Shown here: positions 31,878 through 42,112 of the stretch, piece by piece
Layout: each line of letters begins with the position of its first letter
How positions within the stretch are numbered: the stretch's first letter is position 1
NCBI GenBank assembly: GCA_016933055.1
Contig: JAFGBS010000028.1
Location: 124,001-188,000 of the forward strand
Direction: 5' to 3'
Length of the DNA stretch: 64,000 nt
DNA from: Promethearchaeota archaeon
GTDB lineage: Archaea; Asgardarchaeota; Lokiarchaeia; Sigyniarchaeales; Promethearchaeaceae
Notes under the pieces: model-generated
What the model was told of the DNA's origin: nothing
Databases searched by the model: none
Seen by the model: the letters and a program-made list of their open reading frames with translations, nothing else
Made by a program: the position numbers and the translations under genes

Positions 31878-33182
31878 GTGAAAGTATCAAAGAAAAAAGT
31901 GAGATACCTGGTTTTTGAGGGAGGTGGTGGTAAGGGGCTTATATACTTGGGAGTGGTCAAAGCATTAGGCGAAACTGGCGTTTTGGAATACATTACAAAA
32001 CAGATATCTGGGAATGAGGTTTACCGTTTAAATCCCAAGAAAATTCGAGGAGTAGCTGGGACAAGTGTCGGATCCTTGGCAGCCACTTTAATAGCATCGG
32101 GTTATACACCGGATGAATTACACCATATTTTAACCCAAGATTTTGGAATGTATGTCTTGGACAAAATTGATTATGGCACTATTCCAACCGTATCTACAAA
32201 AGAAAATCCAGGTTATATTGTTAAAAACCAACCAATTCCAGAAGACAGAGAAACTTTAGATAACTATTGGAGGAATTATATAAAGACCGACAAAAGATCG
32301 TTCAAACGAATAATGAGACTTCCGGGAAAAGCTTTTACTCATCTTAACCGGAAGTTTTTTGTCAGTCTAATGAAATGGTGGTTGGATTACAAAGAACGTC
32401 AGATCGCGAAAAATTCATCAGAATCCGAATTGGATGATTTTGATTCCATCTTTAAAATGGAGACAACAAAGACCGCATTTGAAAAAGTATTAGAATCCCC
32501 AGATACTATGAATAGTCTCAAATATGATCTTGGTCTATTTCTATCCGAATTTATTCGTGAGTTTATTGATTCTCAAATTGAAAAGAAATCTGGTATAAAA
32601 AATTGTACATTTCAGCAGTTTTACAATGAATTTGGCATTGATTTAGTCATAACAGGATTCAACATAACTAGAAATGAGATATTATATTTTCGTAATGAGG
32701 GTATTTGGAGAGATTTGTCCGTTGCAGACGCTGTTCGAATGAGCGTCTCCATACCATTAATCTTTAAGCCAGTATTTTTCTGCTATGATGATTCAAAGAT
32801 CTACCCGATACCAGAGAATGTGGATTTGAAGAAATGTGATTTGATGGTGGACGGGGGGGTCGGAAATAATTTTCCGCTGCATGTTTTTGATGAATCAAGA
32901 TCACGGTCATCTAGATTAAACAATCAAGTATTGGGTTTTAGACTGAAACGAACAAGAAATGAATGTTACGATGAAGAACTAACTCTAGCTCAATTCATAG
33001 AAAAAATAGGATTTTCATTGTTGGGGCAGACAACTGAGCTTCAAATTCGAACGGATGAAGAAAAAGATCAAGTCATTGAGCTTGAACATGAGGGAATAAA
33101 TACCCTTGATTTTCTCTATTCCGAAAAAACTCAAAGATATATAGATATGGCATATGATACCACAATGGAATATTTTGAATAA
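31878..33182 (+). CDS. Patatin-like phospholipase
   Basis: 434 residues from a GTG. It has the patatin triad elements: an oxyanion loop FEGGGGKG (13-20), the nucleophile in GTSVGS (Ser63) and the catalytic Asp in VDGGVGNNFP (about residue 320), the DG(A/G) motif of the Ser-Asp dyad. It hydrolyses acyl esters of lipids. The segment between 85 and 215 is a long charged insertion that may cap the active site. No signal peptide or TM, so probably cytosolic or peripheral. It ends 8 bp before the convergent MFS gene. Confidence 0.88.
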   Translation: MKVSKKKVRYLVFEGGGGKGLIYLGVVKALGETGVLEYITKQISGNEVYRLNPKKIRGVAGTSVGSLAATLIASGYTPDELHHILTQDFGMYVLDKIDYGTIPTVSTKENPGYIVKNQPIPEDRETLDNYWRNYIKTDKRSFKRIMRLPGKAFTHLNRKFFVSLMKWWLDYKERQIAKNSSESELDDFDSIFKMETTKTAFEKVLESPDTMNSLKYDLGLFLSEFIREFIDSQIEKKSGIKNCTFQQFYNEFGIDLVITGFNITRNEILYFRNEGIWRDLSVADAVRMSVSIPLIFKPVFFCYDDSKIYPIPENVDLKKCDLMVDGGVGNNFPLHVFDESRSRSSRLNNQVLGFRLKRTRNECYDEELTLAQFIEKIGFSLLGQTTELQIRTDEEKDQVIELEHEGINTLDFLYSEKTQRYIDMAYDTTMEYFE

Positions 33183-33190
33183 AAAAAAGG

Positions 33191-34393
33191 TTAGAGCTCG
33201 TAATGTTCTCTTTCTTTCAAAAAAATGGCCAAAATCGTACCACCTAAAAATAATATTGACATTACGACCATAAACCATTGGGCTACGATGAAAACAAATA
33301 ATATACCACTGATTTGTCCCGCTAACATTAAAACTCCAGTGGATGTTTCTTCGGGAACTGGATAGGTTATTTCAGCACCATAAGTTAAGCCAACAGGAAG
33401 TGCAGAGACCAATAAAAATCCAAATATGAAACCTAAGATAAATATGATAACAATATTTTGGGTGAATTCAAGGAGTAGAACCAATGGAACTGCACTTCCC
33501 ATTGCCAATAATAGAAAAGGTTTTCGTTTTTTGGTTTTATCTGAAAGCCCTGATAGTACCACAGCTCCAAAAATTCCCCCCAGAATCATTACACCGCCTA
33601 CAAATCCGACTGTTTCTGAATCTGGAATTTGATCGAAGATGGATTCAATTTTTGTACTGAGAGCGTTAAATGCACCCAAACCTATGAAAATACAGGTTAG
33701 GAGAATAAGGAAATCTTTGGAGAGAAAGAGTTTTTTCACGCCATCCCACATCAATACTTTTGTTTTTTCAGCATAGGGATTTGGAGGACTTGGGGGTTTC
33801 TGTCTTACGAACATAATATATAAAACTGAAATTCCAATTCCAAAAATTCCATAACTTAGTAGTAACACATTCATACTGTATGCTTCAAATAAGATTGGAG
33901 ATACAACCATTCCAATAATGCTTCCAAGGAGTACAGACATAGTTCCCAATCCGGTTGCCATAGTCTTTTCGTTTTCTGTAAACCATGTCGCAGCCACTTT
34001 AGTACTAGCGTTGAGAACAAAAGGTTGACCAATTGCAATTCCAATTTGCATCAATAAAACCCAAAGAAAATTTGTGTTATTAAATGCTCTAAGTAATCCA
34101 AAAACACCTGTTAAAATTACACCAACACCTACTCCCCAGCGTAATCCCCATTTATCAATTAAATAACTTGCAAGAAAATTGATCGGAATATATGCATATA
34201 GAAAAGTTGCAGTAAGTTGCTCTATGTGAAATGCCGTTACTCCCATATGGGTTGCGGTAGCATCGGTAATTGGCGCAAATGTAAGCCAAAAAATCTGTGT
34301 GACTATTCCTATTAACACATACATAATCAAGACTATCCAGCGATAAGGATATGCCTTGTATTCAGATGAAACTGTTTCATTCATGATAATCAT
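33191..34393 (-). CDS. Major facilitator superfamily transporter
   Basis: 400 residues with twelve predicted hydrophobic helices and a central cytosolic loop (about 205-225, rich in Pro/Lys). The N-terminal half has LIDKWGLRWGVGVGV between helices 2 and 3, matching the MFS motif-A position; SGLSDKTKKRKP is its counterpart in the second half. This pattern resembles the FLVCR/oxalate-formate-type branch. Substrate unknown. The start could be the ATG three codons in. Confidence 0.8.
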   Translation of the reverse strand: MIIMNETVSSEYKAYPYRWIVLIMYVLIGIVTQIFWLTFAPITDATATHMGVTAFHIEQLTATFLYAYIPINFLASYLIDKWGLRWGVGVGVILTGVFGLLRAFNNTNFLWVLLMQIGIAIGQPFVLNASTKVAATWFTENEKTMATGLGTMSVLLGSIIGMVVSPILFEAYSMNVLLLSYGIFGIGISVLYIMFVRQKPPSPPNPYAEKTKVLMWDGVKKLFLSKDFLILLTCIFIGLGAFNALSTKIESIFDQIPDSETVGFVGGVMILGGIFGAVVLSGLSDKTKKRKPFLLLAMGSAVPLVLLLEFTQNIVIIFILGFIFGFLLVSALPVGLTYGAEITYPVPEETSTGVLMLAGQISGILFVFIVAQWFMVVMSILFLGGTILAIFLKEREHYEL

Positions 34394-34470
34394 CTACATG
34401 TCAGTATGTAAGTTAAAAAAACTAGATCTCAATTGAAATTTCACAATGGGAACAAATAAGAAAATAAGAA

Positions 34471-35772
34471 TTAATGGTTCTGATGTTGTATATAATTAAT
34501 GATGAGATAGGTCTCTACAATTATGAAACTCACAATGTCAATATAAGTAACCAGAGCACAAATATTTAGCGGAAAAAGTGTCCCACTGATTATAATTCGT
34601 GCAAGATAACAAGTCATATAAAACGGAAGAAGGGAAATCAACCAAATTATTGATTTCTCTGGAAATGATCGTTGTTTAAATTTTCTAAATATTAATCCTT
34701 TCTGGTATAACGTGTACAGGGGTATGTCCAATAATAGAATTATGAGAATTCCCATCCATGTTTCCAACTCAAAACCAATTCCTAACGCTTCTAGTGCTCC
34801 GTTCAATCCCCCTCTCAGACTTTCTTGGATTCCAAAAAGAAATAGACCTAAATGTGCTATAAGATAAGTTAGAATTTTTCCCCCCATGGTGTTTTTAGGG
34901 TAATAAGGGAAATCAATATCTGCCGATTGGGGCTGGTTGCGAGTCTTTCGATAGTAAAATATCATTACTAAGATCCCTATGACGAATCCGGTAAAATATT
35001 CCCATAAGGACCAGAACGGTAATCCCCAATCCAAATTATTACGGCCTATAGCTTGCCACACATCTGCTATACTGAATCCGATTCCGAAAAAAATCATTAT
35101 CATCAGAGAATCCCCAACAAATTTACACTCTTTTCCTGCAAATCCCAAATAAATCAAAACTGGAATAATAGCAAACGCTACTGCAAAATTATCCCTCATC
35201 GCTTTATAATTACGAGCAGTTCCATCCAGACCATTTATATACACTTGGTAGGTAAGAGGTGAAATGTGGGGGATTATGGCACGTGCAATTAATATCCCTA
35301 ATACCCAACTTGCAATGAAAATCACCAAACTTAACCAAAAATCATAGAGAGTATATTGATTTTTCCTACTAAACATATATCCTCCCAGAAATAACGCAGC
35401 TAATGTACTCCATGCAATACCACATACAAAAAGCCAGAAATACCCATACCACCAAGGCACTATAATGCCAAATCTATCATACACTCCCGGATATACCCAA
35501 GGAATACCTGCTTGTCCTACTAAAGTTCCCCATCCCCTCCGGAGTACTCGAAATAGAATTACAATCACACCAAAGATATATGGATTGAATTTTTTTCGTG
35601 GACCAAACACAATTGACAAAAAGAGTAATAATAGAAGCATCGCAACAGTAGGATCACTTGTTCCAGATCCCCGAATGTGCCATCCTATACCAAATAGGAG
35701 CGCTCCAATTATTGTGATCCCGAATTTATTTCTCACTCCAATAATCGATTTTGATTCAAAGGATTTTTCCAT
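34471..35772 (-). CDS. Polytopic membrane protein of unknown function
   Basis: 433 residues from ATG 35772; a longer start at 35808 adds 12 residues. There are about twelve hydrophobic segments, with motifs GIGWHIRGSGTSDP near the N-terminus and GRNNLDWGLPFWSLWEYFTG in the middle. The conserved-looking Arg, Trp and Asp residues inside helices suggest a transporter or enzyme rather than a simple anchor. The family is not recognised. Same strand as the MFS gene, 78 bp upstream of its start. Confidence 0.55.
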   Translation of the reverse strand: MEKSFESKSIIGVRNKFGITIIGALLFGIGWHIRGSGTSDPTVAMLLLLLFLSIVFGPRKKFNPYIFGVIVILFRVLRRGWGTLVGQAGIPWVYPGVYDRFGIIVPWWYGYFWLFVCGIAWSTLAALFLGGYMFSRKNQYTLYDFWLSLVIFIASWVLGILIARAIIPHISPLTYQVYINGLDGTARNYKAMRDNFAVAFAIIPVLIYLGFAGKECKFVGDSLMIMIFFGIGFSIADVWQAIGRNNLDWGLPFWSLWEYFTGFVIGILVMIFYYRKTRNQPQSADIDFPYYPKNTMGGKILTYLIAHLGLFLFGIQESLRGGLNGALEALGIGFELETWMGILIILLLDIPLYTLYQKGLIFRKFKQRSFPEKSIIWLISLLPFYMTCYLARIIISGTLFPLNICALVTYIDIVSFIIVETYLIINYIQHQNH

Positions 35773-35896
35773 ATATTCTTTTGTTAGTTTGATATATAAA
35801 AAAACCACTTAGCTATATTTTTTGGTTTCATTTGATAGTAGACATGATAATTACAACATATATTGTAGTAATTCGTCCGATGGTGGGACATAATTT

Positions 35897-36172
35897 TCCG
35901 CTAATGAGAGAATAACAGAAGTTGGTTTTAGCCTTTCCTTTGAACGACCAGGAGATTATTTTTGTATGCGCCAGGATTCAGTAACAGGTAATATGTTAAT
36001 CTTATGGACAAATGGGCATAACAGAAAGAATTATGACATCTATTTTGCACGGTATGGAGTAGAAAAACTTCAGATATGGTTGATTGCGACGATTACTACA
36101 TCGAGTAAGGTAATGATTTGTGCAGCAACAGTCATTGCTGTCTTTTCAATTAGACAAAAACGACACATCTAA
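35897..36172 (+). pseudogene. Decayed C-terminal fragment of a BNR/sialidase-like surface protein
   Basis: An open stretch without a credible start gives ITEVGFSLSFERPGDYFC, then GNMLILWTNGHNRKNYDIYFARYG, and a hydrophobic C-terminal helix (VMICAATVIAVFSI) ending RQKRHI. The W-T-N-G..N-YDIYFARYG block resembles the repeat unit of BNR/sialidase-type beta-propellers, and the end looks like a membrane anchor. An in-frame stop lies just upstream. The last 27 bp overlap the hydrolase gene on the other strand. The rest of the 35773-36145 gap holds nothing recognised. Confidence 0.45.
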
Positions 36173-37234
36173 CCATTTTTTTTTCACGAATTCATATACC
36201 TTGTTTCCTTTCCATTTATGACCATATGGTGTTACATCAATTCCTAAATTTTCTGTCTTTCCTAATAATTCATAGATTTTCCGTAGTTCATTATAGGTAT
36301 GAATTGCAGACTCTATCGGAAAAATAGGATCTTTTACGCCATTAATGAAAAACAGAGGGCGAGGAGCAACTAAACTTAAAATTTTCCCTAATTCACCGTA
36401 TTTTAGAATTTTCGGAACATAATTATCTGTGCAATGCTGTTTTTCTAGTATGGAAGATTTGAACGTACTGCAAAATCCTGCAACAATTGCCATGGATATT
36501 CTTATATCAATTGCAGCTGTATAGGATGCAATAGTTCCTCCCATACTCAATCCAGCAACGCCAATTTTGGAAGAATCCACATCTTCTCGAGAAAGGAGAT
36601 AATCCACCTGCTGCATCGTATCATAAATACGTAAACCGCTGATCGTGTGACCCAAAATTAACATATTTAAAGCATATTTTCGTTCTAAGTGATCATAGTT
36701 TTTTTTTACTGATTTTCTTGCATGCCCCCTTTCGCCAAAACCCCATTGATCCGCAGTAATAGTAATACATCCTAATTCAGCGAGATCTTTTGCCCATGTA
36801 CCAGAGTAAATTAAATTTTTTCGCAATCCTACTAAATTTTCTTTTCTCATTAAATGACCGTGTAAACAGATAAAAGCTGGAAGATCATCAGCTCTTTCTA
36901 GTTTTGGAATGCATATAATCGCGGGAATAAGGGTTTCGAACCATGATTTTATATAAATCATTTCCGTTTCATATTTTTTGAATGAATGAATATTCTTGGA
37001 TGTGCTTTCCGCTATTACTATGCATTCCTCCTTCCTCTTTCTATCAGGAATTTTTATTAATTTAATGAATTTCTTCCGTAAAGTGGACTGCCATTCTACA
37101 AAATCATTTGGATTTTGTAAGTAGCTTAGATCAAAATCTTCTTCCCAATCCAACTTTTCATATATTTTATTGCAAAGTTCAGTAAAGGAGCAAGCTTGTT
37201 TGATTTCTTTATCATTCCAATGCTCTATCTTCAT
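36146..37234 (-). CDS. Alpha/beta hydrolase, acetyl-xylan-esterase/dienelactone-hydrolase-like
   Basis: 362 residues. A helical N-terminal cap (1-75) precedes the hydrolase core with the oxyanion segment FICLHGH, GCITITADQWGFGERGHA, the nucleophile elbow GLSMGG (Ser near residue 232), the acid region FFINGVKDPIFPIESA, and the C-terminal His in TPYGHKWKG. This fits large abhydrolases that cleave esters or peptides of sugars. No signal peptide. It runs in the same direction as nadE, about 170 bp downstream of it. Confidence 0.78.
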   Translation of the reverse strand: MKIEHWNDKEIKQACSFTELCNKIYEKLDWEEDFDLSYLQNPNDFVEWQSTLRKKFIKLIKIPDRKRKEECIVIAESTSKNIHSFKKYETEMIYIKSWFETLIPAIICIPKLERADDLPAFICLHGHLMRKENLVGLRKNLIYSGTWAKDLAELGCITITADQWGFGERGHARKSVKKNYDHLERKYALNMLILGHTISGLRIYDTMQQVDYLLSREDVDSSKIGVAGLSMGGTIASYTAAIDIRISMAIVAGFCSTFKSSILEKQHCTDNYVPKILKYGELGKILSLVAPRPLFFINGVKDPIFPIESAIHTYNELRKIYELLGKTENLGIDVTPYGHKWKGNKVYEFVKKKWLDVSFLSN

Positions 37235-37254
37235 ATCTATACATAAAACAGAAG

Positions 37255-37383
37255 CTAAGATAAAATAATTCTAAAATTAAAAAAAGGTTTGAATTGATTG
37301 ACATATACTAGTTTTCTTCGATGTACTAGCATAAAGATACCACCTAAAATAACGATCCACCAATACTTCCTAGATAAATCCAC
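37255..37383 (-). pseudogene. Possible membrane-anchor tail remnant
   Basis: A 42-codon stretch from GTG 37383 reads SRKYWWIVILGGIFMLVHRRK before a TAG at 37255. This resembles the C-terminal transmembrane anchor of a surface protein without its ectodomain. It lies between nadE and the hydrolase gene and could also be a chance or very short real membrane peptide. Evidence is limited to hydrophobicity and flanking charges. Confidence 0.25.
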
Positions 37384-37403
37384 AGAAGAACAGATTTTTT
37401 AAA

Positions 37404-38243
37404 TTAAAGATGCACTGATTTTATTGAACGATAACCTGCTGCATTGGTGATTTTTTTCACTCTTTCTACTAGTTTGGGATCTTCATTACCTAATGATTCA
37501 TTCTGTTCCAGTTTCAATAAAATACGATCCAAATCTGTGTATTTCATATCTAAAGCAAATTCATCGGTTACCCCTGGCATAAGATCGGGCGAGGGGGATT
37601 TATGAATAATTACTTCGGGTATGTCTAATGCATGAGCTAATTCATATACTTGAGTCTTATATAGATGCGCAATAGGTGCGATATCCGATGAATCATCACC
37701 ATATTTAACAAAAAATCCAGAAACAAGTTCTGTTTTGTTTGTACATCCAACTACCGCATATCGGAGTCGTTCAGCGTAAAAATACTCCAAAATCATGCGA
37801 AGTCGATGTTTAATCCTATAATAAGCAAATCCTTTACGCATTTTTTCTGGTCCTGCATTATGTAAATCGTCAATAAAAGGATCTTCACTTACGGCACTCA
37901 TGGTTTTTCGGGTCCATTTTTCTTGGAATTTACGGGGAAATAACCATGCGGGTGGAAATAAACGGTAAACACCTATAAATCGCAAAACCCAAGTTAATTT
38001 CATGACTTTATAGCCTATTCCAAGAGAATTAGCTACAAGTTTAGACTCTTTCAAAGTGTTCTTAGAAGAATCTCGATCTGGCATTAATAATCCTAAAACT
38101 TTTTCCTGACCTAATGCCAATACCGTTAACTTTGCCGTGACAGCGGAATCAATTCCTCCTGAGATTCCAATCACAGCCCCTTTATAATGATATTTATAGA
38201 TTTTCTCCCGGATGAATTCTACAATCTCGTCAATCTCCACCAT
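37404..38243 (-). CDS. nadE: NH3-dependent NAD+ synthetase
   Basis: 279 residues, close to the family's usual 250-280. It makes NAD+ from nicotinic acid adenine dinucleotide, ATP and ammonia. The PP-loop is SGGIDSA (28-34). Further signatures are LLMPDRDSS, the NaAD-binding block VGCTNKTELVSGFFVKYGDDSSDIAPIAHLYKTQV, and SPSPDLMPGVTDE. No glutaminase domain, so it uses free ammonia. An isolated gene, divergent from the Dna2-like gene. Confidence 0.93.
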   Translation of the reverse strand: MVEIDEIVEFIREKIYKYHYKGAVIGISGGIDSAVTAKLTVLALGQEKVLGLLMPDRDSSKNTLKESKLVANSLGIGYKVMKLTWVLRFIGVYRLFPPAWLFPRKFQEKWTRKTMSAVSEDPFIDDLHNAGPEKMRKGFAYYRIKHRLRMILEYFYAERLRYAVVGCTNKTELVSGFFVKYGDDSSDIAPIAHLYKTQVYELAHALDIPEVIIHKSPSPDLMPGVTDEFALDMKYTDLDRILLKLEQNESLGNEDPKLVERVKKITNAAGYRSIKSVHL

Positions 38244-38366
38244 ATAATTCTAAACTCGAGAGTATTTATTAAATCATTTATGAAATTTTAGAAATATATT
38301 GACGCAATACTAATCATGTTTAAAATTTATATCAGCAATTTCTTTTTATCAGTGGGTGGTAGGTAG

Positions 38367-41300
38367 ATGTATCATTTTCAGGAATATCAAGATATCGAAA
38401 TAACGGTTTACAATCCCTTTATCTGCACTTTAGTGGGGATAGTGAACTTGAATTTAGACAATAACATCGCTATATGCTCGTTAGAAGATGATTCTGGCAA
38501 CCGAATTGTCGGATTTTTCTATCAAAAATTCGCAGATCTGCTTTCTGATCATCACTTACAAACCCGGATACCTTTCAAAATAAGTATAGTCGCAGGTGAT
38601 ATTAAAAATCAAGGAGAAAAACAGTTCTTCGAAGTATATCAATGTATATTTGAGAAGGATTTTTTAATAAATAGCAGTTTATTGGCATCACACAGTTATT
38701 GTGAAATGTCCACTTATCTTAATAGTCATATCCATGTACATTCTCCCTTTAATCCATCCCAGATTTTCGGTATCGTTTACCATGATTATTTAATGTATTT
38801 ATTTGAAGATCAAGAATTATTGAAATTACCCATAGAAGATCCGAAAATCTCTCTAAAGGTTAGAATCGCATTTCAACAAGCAATATTTCGCAACTGGAAA
38901 CCTCTTGCAACTTTTAATATTGATGAAAACCTCTATTTAGATTACTTTTTGACATATTTTGGTGAACGAGAAATAGAATTCATCAATTTTGAACTGAAAA
39001 AATTAAAACCATATGGTGATGACTGCTCCTTTCAAGCTGAGGTTATGGTTCGTTCGCGAAATCTGGGATTACAAGGGAGGGTTGATCGCATTTTATGGAA
39101 CAAGAATAAAAACTCGTTTATCTTATACGAAACAAAAACAGGTCGAACTTCTTTTTCATCGGAGAACACTGCAAAATTTCAATTAATGGCTTATTCTTTA
39201 ATTTTAAATGAGTACTATTCAAAACAACTAGAAGGCTTATTTCTTGAATACCCCAGAAATGATCTTCAAGATCGGTTAAAATTGATAGAATATGATGAGA
39301 AACAAATTGTTCGTTTAATAAATATGCGTAATCAAATTTGGGCAATTAGTATTGGTAAACGACCTGAAGAGGGACCGTTCAAGAGCTGTTCTTCTGAATG
39401 TTTTCAAAAAGATGTTTGTGCTTTTTATTGCTTGCGTTCTTTCTTAACAAAACATTGTATTGAATGTGACCGCTGCAATTATAATCCCATTCTGCTTCGA
39501 AAGGAGGATTTTGAAGAATTTCGTAGAATTAATGTGTACTATGATTGGTTTTACCAATTTTTAGAAATGGAATATCTGAATAATCAAGATTTATTATTAG
39601 AATTAGGGTTACCATCAAAAGATCGAGAATCTTTGGGAAATTGTTTTTCAAGAGTGGTAATAGCTGATTTACTACGGGAAATGAGTGAAAATGATGGAGA
39701 GACTAATTCAAATAAATTTTGGATCAAATTTGGTCGTGAAAACAATTATGACTCAGATTTTACGAATACCCGTATGGATTCTTCAGATTATATATTAATC
39801 ACACCGCAAAATTATCGTCCCCTCACCTTACAATCAATTCCTGGAATTATACATAATATTCAGAAGCACCATGTGATAGTAGAGGTTACTTTAGATTATT
39901 TCTCCCAAGTCTCAAATTACTCCAAAGATACAATATTTCGAATTGACATGATAACCTCAAATCGAATTATTAACAATGAAAAATCCGCTTTAGACGCTTT
40001 TCTTCGAATCCCATATCATAAAGGTTATGAAAATCTCAAACAAATTCGAAAATATTTAATCAATTTCAATATCAAACTTGCGGAAACATCAATACCTCTT
40101 AAGAAAGAAATTCAAGATAAATTAAAAAAAAAGCATTATAACACAGATCAAATCAGCGCAATACAAAAATCCCTATCCTTCGAGGATCTTCTCTTAATTC
40201 AAGGACCTCCTGGAACAGGAAAAACTACAGTAATAACAGAAATAGTACACCAATTAAACAGAAAGATGGAGCATATACCAAATTTTATAAAATCCCATAA
40301 ACCAAAAAAAGAGGAACAAAACAAAGAATTCAAGCGAAATAAAAATGAGAAGGATAAAAATCAAATTTACAATGAATCAACTAATCAAGTTCCGGATTTC
40401 GAGGTCGAAAATTACTACATACGAAAAAAGATTCTCATAACTGCTTATACTAACCGAGCTGTAGATACAATGGTGGAAATGCTCTTAAAAAAGTATCCAT
40501 CAATTGATATACTCCGCATTGGAGCAGAATTATCGGTGTCCAATTCGGTTAAACAATATTCTATAGATTTTAAATGTAAGAAGCAAGTAAAATTCGATGA
40601 CGGTCATTTATATACCGTGAATTCTTCGAAAAATGCTCATGATTTGATTAACAATGCTAGCATAATTGCAACTACATGCTTAGGTGCTAACTCAGTATTA
40701 TTACAAGATATAGAATTTGAATATGTGATAATTGACGAAGCAGGACAATTAATTGAACCTGCTGCACTTATACCAATATTAAAATCCAAACGCGTCATAT
40801 TAGTTGGAGATGATGCTCAACTACCTCCTATCTCGGTGAAAGAACAAAATCCATTGCTTAGCTCAGAATATTTTACTGAAAAAAAATATTTACATGGATT
40901 TGAAGGAACAATTCTTGACTATCAGCAAGGAAATAAAGATACTACTCAAATCATTGATAGTCGAAAACAAATATTCCTAAAAGAATTAGAGCAGTTAGGT
41001 ATCAATCCTACAGATACGTTAAGTATTTCACTATTCCAGCGATTGAAACGAATTTTTCAAAGAAGTGATTTTTATATTTTACTCACACATCAGTATCGGA
41101 TGCATAAATCTATCTGTAAATTCGTTTCCGATCAATTTTACGAATCAAAACTTGTACCAGGGGAAATTAATGGTACAAATATAGGCGATCAGTCGGTGTC
41201 TATTTTTTACAAAGCACATAACATAAAATTAAACGGGCATATTAAAGAAAATAATTTGTCAGTGATACCATTTTTAAAAATTTGGCAACCCCATTTACCT

Positions 41301-42032
41301 ATGATTTTTCTGGATACTAAATCTGTAAATGCATTTGATTCCAAACTAGATGAGAGATATGACGAGATGAGTTCCAGATTTAATGAAAAAGAAGCAGATT
41401 TCTTAGTTAAAACTGTCGCGTATTTATTACATTTACATCCAATCTGTCAACGTAATTCTTCCACATCCAGCAAAGAGTATGAATTAAAACAAGAAGATTT
41501 TAAGAGATTTCTTTCAAACATCGGCATAATAACTCCTTATCGAGCACAAGTTCGGAAAATTGGAGATTTATTATCTGACGCTTTTAGGGAGGACAAAACT
41601 ATTCAAAAACTCATCTCCAAGTTCCTTATCGTAGATACTGTGGATAAATTCCAAGGAAAAGAATGTGAAATAGTACTAATCAGTCTTGTTGATTCCAATC
41701 CTGATAAAAAATTAAGTGCACTGTATTCAGAACTTCGAAGAATGAACGTATCAATAACCCGTGCAAAAACTAAACTCATCGTGATAGGTAATTCGGATAT
41801 GTTTCAACGAACGACACCGAAAAAAACTCATTCAATTTTAGATTTCTTTATTTCTCCAACGTCCGTGTCTTATCATTCCAAAAATAAAGATAATCGTCCT
41901 CCAGAGAATAATTTAAAAAGCATTAAAAAAATTCACCAATTTTTTACTAATTTAGTGCAATATGTTCAAACACATAATGGCTACGTGTTATTGGACGAAA
42001 ACATGATAACTAGCATGGAACTGAAAGATTGA
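38367..42032 (+). CDS. Dna2-like RecB-family nuclease / SF1B helicase fusion
   Basis: 1221 residues. The N-terminal half contains a Cas4/RecB-type PD-(D/E)xK nuclease: LQGRVDRILW (about 234-243) and YETKTGR (about 254-260) hold the catalytic Asp, Glu and Lys. A cysteine cluster follows at about 341-371 (CSSECFQKDVCAFYC...CIECDRC), probably an Fe-S cluster as in Dna2, AddB and Cas4. The C-terminal half is an Upf1-like helicase: Walker A GPPGTGKTT (about 612-620), ITAYTNRAVDTM, Walker B IIDEAGQ, VGDDAQLPP, HQYRMHKSI, VDTVDKFQGKE and NVSITRAKT. Between motifs I and Ia is a charged insertion (KEEQNKEFKRNKNEKDKN). Likely DNA end processing in replication and repair. Confidence 0.88.
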   Translation: MYHFQEYQDIEITVYNPFICTLVGIVNLNLDNNIAICSLEDDSGNRIVGFFYQKFADLLSDHHLQTRIPFKISIVAGDIKNQGEKQFFEVYQCIFEKDFLINSSLLASHSYCEMSTYLNSHIHVHSPFNPSQIFGIVYHDYLMYLFEDQELLKLPIEDPKISLKVRIAFQQAIFRNWKPLATFNIDENLYLDYFLTYFGEREIEFINFELKKLKPYGDDCSFQAEVMVRSRNLGLQGRVDRILWNKNKNSFILYETKTGRTSFSSENTAKFQLMAYSLILNEYYSKQLEGLFLEYPRNDLQDRLKLIEYDEKQIVRLINMRNQIWAISIGKRPEEGPFKSCSSECFQKDVCAFYCLRSFLTKHCIECDRCNYNPILLRKEDFEEFRRINVYYDWFYQFLEMEYLNNQDLLLELGLPSKDRESLGNCFSRVVIADLLREMSENDGETNSNKFWIKFGRENNYDSDFTNTRMDSSDYILITPQNYRPLTLQSIPGIIHNIQKHHVIVEVTLDYFSQVSNYSKDTIFRIDMITSNRIINNEKSALDAFLRIPYHKGYENLKQIRKYLINFNIKLAETSIPLKKEIQDKLKKKHYNTDQISAIQKSLSFEDLLLIQGPPGTGKTTVITEIVHQLNRKMEHIPNFIKSHKPKKEEQNKEFKRNKNEKDKNQIYNESTNQVPDFEVENYYIRKKILITAYTNRAVDTMVEMLLKKYPSIDILRIGAELSVSNSVKQYSIDFKCKKQVKFDDGHLYTVNSSKNAHDLINNASIIATTCLGANSVLLQDIEFEYVIIDEAGQLIEPAALIPILKSKRVILVGDDAQLPPISVKEQNPLLSSEYFTEKKYLHGFEGTILDYQQGNKDTTQIIDSRKQIFLKELEQLGINPTDTLSISLFQRLKRIFQRSDFYILLTHQYRMHKSICKFVSDQFYESKLVPGEINGTNIGDQSVSIFYKAHNIKLNGHIKENNLSVIPFLKIWQPHLPMIFLDTKSVNAFDSKLDERYDEMSSRFNEKEADFLVKTVAYLLHLHPICQRNSSTSSKEYELKQEDFKRFLSNIGIITPYRAQVRKIGDLLSDAFREDKTIQKLISKFLIVDTVDKFQGKECEIVLISLVDSNPDKKLSALYSELRRMNVSITRAKTKLIVIGNSDMFQRTTPKKTHSILDFFISPTSVSYHSKNKDNRPPENNLKSIKKIHQFFTNLVQYVQTHNGYVLLDENMITSMELKD

Positions 42033-42112
42033 GTCACAAACTAAATCCTAGTGTTGTGGTCGTTTTTCAGCAAAAACATAAAAGATAGGAATAATATTAT
42101 CTATTTAAAGAC

